Of a stretch of DNA of 23,327 bases, positions 16,077-21,906 are shown piece by piece; the first letter of the stretch is position 1; each line of letters opens with the position of its first letter. The translations under genes were made by a program, and so were the position numbers. Below the pieces are notes generated by a model. That model saw nothing but the letters and a program-made list of their open reading frames with translations, was not told the DNA's origin and did not search any database. The stretch is from NCBI GenBank assembly GCA_021825465.1, contig JAKAGX010000010.1:1-23327 (forward strand), given 5' to 3'. The DNA comes from a bacterium (GTDB taxonomy: Bacteria > Patescibacteriota > Minisyncoccia > UBA6257 > GWB1-50-10).

Positions 16077-17170
16077 ATCATCAGGCCGTATGACCGAAGA
16101 ATCTCCAAAAATTCCCGTATAAAATTTTCTTTGGAGAAACGTTCTGCGGCTTTCGCGATGGAACTTCTCGAGAAGGACATATTCTCGAAATCCTTTACGG
16201 CCTCGACGATGGCTGCCGGCGTTTGCTCATTGAAGAACAAGCCGGTCTTTTTGTTTATGACAATATCCCGAATGCCGCCCCGTTCGTAAGCGATGACCGG
16301 CGTGCCGCACGCTTGAGCTTCGGCGGCGACGAGTCCGAAATCTTCGATTTGAGGGAATAAGAGCGCTTTCGCGTTCGCATAGAGCTTTCGGAGTTCGCGA
16401 TCGTCGGCTTTTGTGATGAATTCTATTTTTTGAGATCTCGCCATTTTCATGAGTTTCTCGAGTTCGGGACCCTGCCCCACGATCTTCAGGGGCTTTTGGA
16501 GCTGATTAAAGGCCGCAATACCGAGGTCGAAGCCCTTGTAGTACAACAGTCGCCCGGCCATGAGATAATAATCGCGTTTTGCGGCGGTCGGCTCCGGAAA
16601 AAAAATCTTCAAGTTTACCGGCGGATTCACGACCACTGCATCTCTGCCGTAGTATGATTTTATTTTATCGGCGATGAAGGCCGAGTTGGCGATAAAAAGA
16701 TTCACCCGGCTGGCGGATCGCTTATCCCATTCGCGGAGCCTTCGTGCGATGGGGTATGCGATGGCATTCGAAAGAGGCCGCGGCGAAGCGGAGAGGTTTT
16801 TCAAGTAGTCGATTTCCCATGCATACCGTAAGGGCGTGTGGCAGTAGCTTATGTGATATTTCCCCCGGACGTTGATCCCCTTGCCGTAACCGGCCGTCGA
16901 CGAAATGACGAGATCGTATTTTTCGGGCGACGTAAGGTACTTTGCGGCGAACGGCATGAAGGGTATGAACATTCGATGATGGTTCCGAATGAACGGGATG
17001 TCCATGAAACTGGTCTTTTTTATGTTCCGGTCGAAGAGGCCGCTGGTTTTTTGTTTGTCGTACAGGAGCGTGTAGAGGTCCGCTTGCGGGAATATTTCGA
17101 GAAGGACTTTCACGACGCGCTCCGCGCCGCCGAATTGGTTCAAATAATCATGCAGAATGGCAACCTTCAT
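16073..17170 (-). CDS. GT4-family glycosyltransferase (WbaZ-like)
   Basis: A 365-residue GT4 enzyme. It opens MKVAILHDYLNQFGGAERVV, whose GGAERV glycine-rich loop is typical of WbaZ/RfaG-like mannosyltransferases. Residues ~105-120 (KYHISYCHTPLRYAWE) form the acceptor-side pocket. The second Rossmann domain carries YLMAGRLLYYKGFDL and the E-x7-E motif in QIEDFGLVAAEAQACGTPVI, followed by GGIRDIV. Overlaps the next GT by 4 nt (ATGA). It is separated from the phosphoglycosyl transferase upstream by 236 nt that include the structured element at 17231-17408. Possible -10 TAGAAT 8 nt before ATG, not convincing. Likely extends the glycan started by the upstream transferase; linkage unknown. Confidence 0.92.
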   Translation of the reverse strand: MKVAILHDYLNQFGGAERVVKVLLEIFPQADLYTLLYDKQKTSGLFDRNIKKTSFMDIPFIRNHHRMFIPFMPFAAKYLTSPEKYDLVISSTAGYGKGINVRGKYHISYCHTPLRYAWEIDYLKNLSASPRPLSNAIAYPIARRLREWDKRSASRVNLFIANSAFIADKIKSYYGRDAVVVNPPVNLKIFFPEPTAAKRDYYLMAGRLLYYKGFDLGIAAFNQLQKPLKIVGQGPELEKLMKMARSQKIEFITKADDRELRKLYANAKALLFPQIEDFGLVAAEAQACGTPVIAYERGGIRDIVINKKTGLFFNEQTPAAIVEAVKDFENMSFSRSSIAKAAERFSKENFIREFLEILRSYGLMI

Positions 17171-17230
17171 TAGGTCTCATTCTACCCTGGTTTTATATGA
17201 TTTTCCATTGTTAATTAATAAAACTAAAAA

Positions 17231-17408
17231 GAGAAGAACATGTATCCCGAGTGAATATTGCCGGAGCATGTCCTCTAAAATAACCGAAGCGAGCCGCGTG
17301 CCGAGCCAGGCCCCCCGCCGTACAGGCGAGTTGGGTGGCGAGGAGCGTGCGAGCGGAGGATTATTTTGACATGCGGAGGCCTATGAAGGAGGGATATATG
17401 TTCTTCTC
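17231..17408 (-). repeat. Long nested inverted-repeat element between glycan genes
   Basis: A 178-bp element whose left end touches the stop codon (TGA, 17407-17409) of the phosphoglycosyl transferase gene. Outer stem: 17231-17248 with 17391-17408, 17 of 18 positions complementary plus one G-T. A second stem further in: GCATGTC-AAAATAA against TTATTTT-(AGAG)-GACATGC, around 17266-17284 and 17361-17374. The centre is GC-rich with repeated CTCGC/GCGAG words. On the minus strand a TCTTTTTAGTTTT stretch follows, so it may also terminate transcription. The rest of the gap to 17171 shows nothing recognisable. A MITE-like element is the alternative. Confidence 0.6.
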
Positions 17409-18006
17409 ACACTCCGGTCGGGTCGGAGAAAAAAATGGCGATGGTCTTCCAAAGGATCTTCATGTCCATGAGGAATGATTCGTGGTCGACGTAGTAAACA
17501 TCGAGCGCCACTTCTTCTTTGAACGGCAGTTTTGAAGCGCCTGAAACTTGGGAAAGGCCGGTGAGGCCTGATTGTGCGAGCGACAGGCGTTTGAATTCCG
17601 GAGGATATTGGCCGATTTCCCCGGGCTCGTGCGGCCGCGGGCCGACGAGAGAGATATCGCCCGAAAGGATATTCCATGCTTGCGGGAACTCGTCCAGTCT
17701 GAATTTGCGGAGTATCTTGCCGGTCTTCGTGAGGCGCGGATCGTTTTTGATCTTGAAAAGCGGGCCGTCTTTCCGCTCGTTCAAGCTCCCCAGTTCTTTT
17801 TTCATCGTTTGTGCTCCCTTTATCATTGAACGGAATTTCCACACGCGGATCACTTTGCCGTCGCTTATCCGTTCAAGACGTACGAATATCGGAAAGCCGT
17901 CTTCGAGGGCCACGGCAAGCCCCACGAAAGGCGTGAGGAACACGGTAAAAAGTGAAGCCGGCAGTGCGATCACGAGATCTAAAATTCTTTTCCCCCGGTA
18001 AGCCAT
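17407..18006 (-). CDS. Phosphoglycosyl transferase (bacterial sugar transferase, WcaJ/PglC superfamily)
   Basis: A 199-residue monotopic phosphoglycosyl transferase, which moves a sugar-1-phosphate from a nucleotide sugar to undecaprenyl phosphate and so starts assembly of a surface glycan. It has the single re-entrant hydrophobic helix at ~9-34, VWKFRSM at ~55-61, the catalytic Asp105-Glu106 pair in RLDEFPQAWNILSGDISLVGPRP, and the C-terminal GLTGLSQVSG block. This is the minimal catalytic core, without the extra N-terminal helices of WcaJ. The start overlaps the rsmI stop by one base or so (TAATG), implying coupled translation. The structured element 17231-17408 begins at its stop codon. 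Sugar identity unknown. Confidence 0.93.
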   Translation of the reverse strand: MAYRGKRILDLVIALPASLFTVFLTPFVGLAVALEDGFPIFVRLERISDGKVIRVWKFRSMIKGAQTMKKELGSLNERKDGPLFKIKNDPRLTKTGKILRKFRLDEFPQAWNILSGDISLVGPRPHEPGEIGQYPPEFKRLSLAQSGLTGLSQVSGASKLPFKEEVALDVYYVDHESFLMDMKILWKTIAIFFSDPTGV

Positions 18007-18680
18007 TACGGTATGATGATGACGAATTCACCTTTCCCCTTTTCTTTTTGAAAATGTCTTTTTGCTTCTTCGAGCGTCCCCTTCCAAATCTCTTCGTGTA
18101 TTTTGGTAAGTTCCTTTGCGACCGTGACGGGATGTCCGATGCCGCAGATCTTTTCCATGTCGTTGAACGTTTTTTGGAGCCGGTGCGGCGATTCATATAT
18201 GACGACCGGTCGCATTTCGATCTGTTTCAAGGTTTTGAAGAATGTTTGCCTCCCCTTCTTATGTGGCGGGTATCCGGCGAATGTGAATCGGTCGGCGTTC
18301 ATGCCGGAGGCGGAAAGCGCGGTTACGATGGCCGATGGTCCCGGGATCGGGACGATCTTCACTTCGGGCGTCCTTTCTCGTATGAAGGCAATGAGTTTCG
18401 ATCCGGGATCGGCGATCAAGGGCGTTCCCGCGTCCGTCACGAGCGCGATTTCCTTTCCTGCGCCGAGGAACTCGAGGATCCGTTCATAGAGATCGCTTTT
18501 TGCGTATTCATCGTACCGCCACATCGGCTTCTTAATGCCGAGATGGTTTAGGAGTTTTGATGTGACCCGCGTGTCTTCCGCAAGTACCAAATCGACGCTT
18601 GTGAGCGTCTCCTTTGCCCTTTCCGTGATGTCTTTCAGATTGCCGATGGGTGTTCCCACGACGTATAACTTTCCATTCAT
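18006..18680 (-). CDS. rsmI: RsmI, 16S rRNA (cytidine1402-2'-O)-methyltransferase
   Basis: A 224-residue SAM-dependent methyltransferase of the tetrapyrrole-methylase fold that modifies C1402 in the ribosomal P site. GKLYVVGTPIGNLKDIT at residues 3-19, LAEDTRVT at ~33-40, VTDAGTPLIADPGS at ~81-94, and PIPGPSAIVTALSASG at ~111-126 are the family motifs in order. It ends ~50 residues before the E. coli protein does, so the C-terminal helical extension is missing; this shorter form is seen in many bacteria. It precedes and is coupled to the phosphoglycosyl transferase gene. No ribosome site is visible; the leader is A-rich with a repeated AAAACTGAAA. Confidence 0.95.
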   Translation of the reverse strand: MNGKLYVVGTPIGNLKDITERAKETLTSVDLVLAEDTRVTSKLLNHLGIKKPMWRYDEYAKSDLYERILEFLGAGKEIALVTDAGTPLIADPGSKLIAFIRERTPEVKIVPIPGPSAIVTALSASGMNADRFTFAGYPPHKKGRQTFFKTLKQIEMRPVVIYESPHRLQKTFNDMEKICGIGHPVTVAKELTKIHEEIWKGTLEEAKRHFQKEKGKGEFVIIIP

Positions 18681-18801
18681 TGTTTTTCAGTTTTTAATTT
18701 CAGTTTTGACTTTTGTATTTTGAACTTTACGTTCGCCCGAAACCGTGCGGGCGTTCGGTATGCCGGATTGCCCGGCCTTCCGCCTATTTTAGCACGATTT
18801 T
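18681..18801 (-). other. mltG-rsmI gap with two GC hairpins
   Basis: This 121-nt gap holds two short GC stems: GCCGG/CCGGC (18762-18766 with 18772-18776) and CGCCCG/CGGGCG (18734-18739 with 18748-18753). A T-containing but not U-rich stretch follows on the minus strand. A TAAAAT at 18782-18787 could be a -10 for rsmI. Termination after mltG and a new start for rsmI are both plausible and unproven. Confidence 0.4.
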
Positions 18802-19767
18802 TCATTTGAGGTATTTCTCTATGTTCGCTTGCTGCCCGGCATAGGTATCTGCGCAGTGGATGATATGATTTGCATTATGGATATAGTAGAGACAGGTCGT
18901 CGTTTGCGGGTTCAAGGCGGCGTCGATCGCTGCGAGGCCCGGATTCGATATCGGCGTCGGCGGCAAACCCTTGTGGAGGTAAGTGTTGTATGGTGAGTCG
19001 ATTTTCAGGTCGGCTACCGCAAGCGGTGCCCAGAAACCATTGCCCGTGTCGCCCCGGGCGTATTGAATGGTCGCATCGATGTCGAGAGGCATATTCTTCA
19101 GGAGTCGGTTCCAAATGATCCCGGAAATGAGCGCCATATCGCTTGTGCCAGCGGATTCGCGCTGGATGATCGAAGCGATTTTGAGAGCGGTCGTCCATTT
19201 GATGTTTTGAGCCGTAGCTTCCTTGGCATACGGAGCAAAGCTCTCGTTGAATTGCGTTATGAATCTCTGGGCTATCTGGGTGCCCGTTTCGTCGACGGGT
19301 AAAAGATACGTGTCCGGGAAATAGACGCCTTCTTTGTAATCGTTGCCTCCGAGGGTCTGATAGGCGTTCAAGAATTGGCTCTTCGTCGCATCGGTCCATC
19401 CAAGGTCTTTTTGAAGAAGGTTCGCTGTTTCTTCTTTTCGCAATCCTTCCGGCACCACGACCCATTTCATATAGGGTGGTCGGTTTAAGGCCGAAACCAC
19501 TTGAAAAACGTTCATGTCTCCGTTGATTTTGTATCCGCCGGGGATGATGGCTTGGTTCCCTTCGAGGGTAGAGGCGATCGAAAAACCGAAGCCGCTTCGA
19601 ATAAATCCTTGATCCGCCAAATTTTGTATCGCCTGTGCGCGAGTTTCGCCGAGGGATACGATAAAGCGTTCGGGCGTCGGAACTCCCCCCGGCGCGCCGA
19701 AGAGAAAATAACAGGCCGCCCCCAAAACGAGAATAGCGGCACCTGTTATGATGAGCGCCCTTTTCAT
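18802..19767 (-). CDS. mltG: MltG, endolytic peptidoglycan transglycosylase (YceG-like)
   Basis: A 321-residue membrane-bound lytic transglycosylase that cuts nascent glycan strands and so sets their length. From the chosen start (MKRALIITGA) a membrane helix covers ~4-23. A LysM-like subdomain with LGETRAQAIQNLADQGFI and a YKINGDMNVFQVVSAL segment follow; then the catalytic region EGVYFPDTYLLP (~146-157), ALKIASIIQRESAG with catalytic Glu204, IWNRL, DIDATIQYA, and SPYNTYLHKGLPPTPISNPGLAAI, all standard. The frame is open to 19827, which would add 20 residues before the helix. The start at 19765-19767 is preferred because it lies 1 nt after the DUF1653 stop and puts the helix at the N-terminus. 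Last gene of the secA operon. Confidence 0.95.
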   Translation of the reverse strand: MKRALIITGAAILVLGAACYFLFGAPGGVPTPERFIVSLGETRAQAIQNLADQGFIRSGFGFSIASTLEGNQAIIPGGYKINGDMNVFQVVSALNRPPYMKWVVVPEGLRKEETANLLQKDLGWTDATKSQFLNAYQTLGGNDYKEGVYFPDTYLLPVDETGTQIAQRFITQFNESFAPYAKEATAQNIKWTTALKIASIIQRESAGTSDMALISGIIWNRLLKNMPLDIDATIQYARGDTGNGFWAPLAVADLKIDSPYNTYLHKGLPPTPISNPGLAAIDAALNPQTTTCLYYIHNANHIIHCADTYAGQQANIEKYLK

Positions 19768-19768
19768 T

Positions 19769-20005
19769 TCATTCACTGATGTACGTGAAGCGAGGAACTT
19801 TTTTGCCGTCGACCTCCGCTTCTCCAAGGAACATGTTCAAGGGGCGGACCCAGATATCCCCTTCGCCGTAGAGGGCTTGGTAGACGACCATTTCTTCCAA
19901 CGTCTCGCTGTGCCGAGCGACGCCAAGAACGCGGTAGCGATGGTGTTCCGGCTTGAAATGTTCGTAGACGCCCAGCTTCAGATTTTTCGCTTCCTCGCTC
20001 ATCAT
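19769..20005 (-). CDS. DUF1653 small protein
   Basis: A 78-residue protein of the DUF1653 family, whose function is unknown. LKLGVYEHFKPEHHRYRVLG followed by VARHSETLEEMVVYQALYG, then WVRPLNMF and VDGKKVPRF, is the complete family pattern, so it is full length. No catalytic residues or membrane segment are evident; the fold is a small beta barrel-like domain in related proteins. The start overlaps the CYTH gene stop by 4 nt (ATGA), with a second ATG in tandem (MMSEE); mltG starts 1 nt after its stop. It is therefore part of a translationally coupled string, but the neighbours do not suggest a shared pathway. Confidence 0.88.
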   Translation of the reverse strand: MMSEEAKNLKLGVYEHFKPEHHRYRVLGVARHSETLEEMVVYQALYGEGDIWVRPLNMFLGEAEVDGKKVPRFTYISE

Positions 20006-20580
20006 TTCCTTTTCACGAGCCCGTCGAATGTCAGACGAATGTAATCGATGATATCCATGCCTTTCATTTTATAGATCTGATTGGTGGAAAATATCTTTTT
20101 GTCTTTCGGGTCCAATCCAAGCCAGGCGATCGCCTCGTCCACCTTTTCCCAAGTCGATGATTCTATTTCAAGGTACGGCTCGAGCGCCGGCCACGTATCG
20201 ATATCGAATTCGACGCCATCCTTTATCCAGCGGGTTCGCTTGTTTTCGGCATAGTGTTTTTCGATGAAGCCGAGTTCCTTGAGGAGCACGGCGGTCTTTT
20301 CGAAGTCGTTCACGACGATCTCCACTTCTTTCATGCTTTCATCGGAAATGCTTCCGTCCTCCGATTTGATCCCGAGCCGCTGCTTATACGAGAGCGTTAT
20401 CCGATCGCCCTCGTCCCTCAAGCGGAGCCATGCGCCATTCTTGTCCAAATGGAAATCGGGATAATCGAACACTTCCCGTTTATAAAAATAATCCCCTTCT
20501 TTCGTAGCGCCCAGACCCGCTATTTTGCTCTCCAATTCCTCCTTGTTAACGTTGAGGAATTTTACTTCTTTTTCTTCCAT
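20002..20580 (-). CDS. CYTH domain protein (CyaB / thiamine-triphosphatase-like)
   Basis: A 192-residue CYTH protein. This superfamily binds triphosphates in a beta tunnel with metal ions and includes class IV adenylyl cyclase and inorganic or thiamine triphosphatases. The signature E-x-E-x-K is at residues 3-7 (EKEVK). WLRLRDEGDRITLSYKQR at ~51-68 supplies the basic tunnel residues; KEVEIVV, ENKRTRWIKDGVEFDID and LEIESS are the later acidic strands. The arrangement resembles the CyaB subfamily. The catalysed reaction cannot be decided from sequence; triphosphatase is the commoner activity. It lies 11 nt after the Nudix stop, with possible GAAAAG-type ribosome contact, and overlaps DUF1653 by 4 nt. 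Confidence 0.88.
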   Translation of the reverse strand: MEEKEVKFLNVNKEELESKIAGLGATKEGDYFYKREVFDYPDFHLDKNGAWLRLRDEGDRITLSYKQRLGIKSEDGSISDESMKEVEIVVNDFEKTAVLLKELGFIEKHYAENKRTRWIKDGVEFDIDTWPALEPYLEIESSTWEKVDEAIAWLGLDPKDKKIFSTNQIYKMKGMDIIDYIRLTFDGLVKRK

Positions 20581-20591
20581 GACTTTTCATT

Positions 20592-21083
20592 CTAGGCGCC
20601 TTCCTCGAGATTTTCAATTTCCGAGAGTTCGTGCTCCATGATCGCATCGTTTTCCCCGAAGAGGAATCTTCCTTTGAATTTCTTGTCCTTCAAAAAAAGC
20701 GGGAGCCAGAATCTGTCGTCCGGCCACATTGCATCGTAGGGGATGTCGGCGACATCGAACCATTGCGGTTTCATCTCTTCGCTTTCCGTCGGCATTCCGG
20801 TAAAGCTTTTCACGCGAAAAACATGCACCTCGAAGATATCCCCGTTCGTTTGGAACTCGAATTCTAAAATACCCCGTTTTTCCATTTCGGTTGCCGTGAC
20901 GCCAGCTTCTTCCTGGAGTTCGCGTTTTGCCCCCTTTTCCACGGTTTCGCCCTCGTTCAGTTTTCCGCCGAAGCCGTTCCATCTTCCCGCGCCGAATCCC
21001 CGCTTCTTCATGCCGAAGAGTATCCTCGGATGTTCGTAGATGAGGCACAAGGTGAGCAGTTTCTTATTTTTGTTCGAGCTCAT
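20592..21083 (-). CDS. Nudix hydrolase, MTH1 (NUDT1)-like oxidised-nucleotide sanitiser
   Basis: A 163-residue Nudix hydrolase. The Nudix box G40-x5-E46-x7-REL-x-EE-x-GV62 is exact. The resemblance extends beyond the box to MTH1: GFGAGRWNGFGGKLNEGE at ~29-46, and MKPQWFDVADIPYDAMWPDD at ~104-123, the MWPDD segment that in MTH1 supplies the two Asp residues recognising the oxidised purine base. It therefore probably hydrolyses 8-oxo-dGTP and/or 2-hydroxy-dATP, preventing mutation. The last ~25 residues are an acidic tail. The start overlaps the aminotransferase gene by 20 nt; CYTH follows after 11 nt. Family certain, MTH1-type specificity likely from motif conservation. Confidence 0.93.
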   Translation of the reverse strand: MSSNKNKKLLTLCLIYEHPRILFGMKKRGFGAGRWNGFGGKLNEGETVEKGAKRELQEEAGVTATEMEKRGILEFEFQTNGDIFEVHVFRVKSFTGMPTESEEMKPQWFDVADIPYDAMWPDDRFWLPLFLKDKKFKGRFLFGENDAIMEHELSEIENLEEGA

Positions 21084-21906
21084 TGTATCTCTCCATGAGC
21101 AGTCTTGTTTTGGGGCCGACTTTCCCGTTGCCTATGATCAAATTGTCTATTTTTACGACCGGCATCACTTTCTTGTAGGTGCTTGTGATGAATGCTTCGT
21201 CGGCCGCCTTGAATTCGCTTGTTTTCACGATGCGTTCCTCAACATCCATGGATCTTTTCGCAAGGCCGATGACCTTGTCCCGCGTTATGCCGAATAAAAT
21301 CCCGTCCTTTGCCGTTATGAGCTTATTGCCTTTTATGATGAAAAAATTGGATGTCGTAGCTTCAAGAACATTTCCCCGGAAGGTGTAAAGGATCTCCGTT
21401 GCTCCGGCTTTTTTCTGGGACGGCTGGAGATAGACCGCGGCTACGTAGTCGTTGCTCTTCGCTCTCGGTATTTCGCGCTCGTATTCCGCGGTGATGAGCT
21501 TTACGCCCCTCGTGTAACTATCCTTCGGGGGCAATTCCGTTTTTTCTGCCAAGATGAAGAAATTTTCCGAACGTCGATCGAAGTCCAGGCTGCCGATTGT
21601 CTTTCCCCCCGTGAGGACAAGGCGTATCTTTGAAAGGCGGTAGCCGTTCCTTTTCAAAAGGCCCTCTATGATCTTTTTTATCTCCCCTTTCTTCAGGGGG
21701 ATCTTGAGCCGCATGATCTTCGCGGACGTTTCGAAGCGTTTGTAGTGTTCGTCGAAGAAAACGATCCGGTCATCGATACCGGCAACGGAATCGAAGATCC
21801 CATAGCCGCGGAGCACGCCGATGTCGATCACCGGAATTTTTGCGTCATTGACGGGAATTATTTTTCCGTTCAAATAGCAATATTCCTTTTTAGGCGTTTT
21901 TGCCAT
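21064..21906 (-). CDS. Class IV PLP aminotransferase (D-amino-acid / branched-chain transaminase-like)
   Basis: A 280-residue fold-type IV PLP enzyme. YLNGKIIPVNDAKIPVIDIGVLRGYGIFD (~11-39) is the usual N-terminal region; RGYGIFDS shapes the active site. Lys150 in IPRAKSNDYVAAVYL is the PLP-binding lysine, EILYTFRGNVLEATTSNFFII (~172-192) carries the conserved Glu that contacts the pyridine nitrogen, and GITRDKVIGLA with EAFITSTYKKVMPV follows. The family includes D-alanine transaminase, branched-chain transaminase and aminodeoxychorismate lyase; specificity is not decidable. D-amino acid production for peptidoglycan would fit with mltG in the same operon, but that is inference. The start overlaps the secA end by 17 nt. 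Confidence 0.92.
   Translation of the reverse strand: MAKTPKKEYCYLNGKIIPVNDAKIPVIDIGVLRGYGIFDSVAGIDDRIVFFDEHYKRFETSAKIMRLKIPLKKGEIKKIIEGLLKRNGYRLSKIRLVLTGGKTIGSLDFDRRSENFFILAEKTELPPKDSYTRGVKLITAEYEREIPRAKSNDYVAAVYLQPSQKKAGATEILYTFRGNVLEATTSNFFIIKGNKLITAKDGILFGITRDKVIGLAKRSMDVEERIVKTSEFKAADEAFITSTYKKVMPVVKIDNLIIGNGKVGPKTRLLMERYNELEQK

Noticed and set aside
17381..17842. A 153-codon minus-strand frame overlapping the phosphoglycosyl transferase
   Set aside because: It is in another frame of the same strand, Arg/Pro-rich and without motifs, whereas the overlapping frame has the full catalytic set.
19768..19827. N-terminal extension of MltG
   Set aside because: It would overlap DUF1653 by 59 nt and put 20 polar residues before the membrane helix; the start 1 nt after the DUF1653 stop is simpler.
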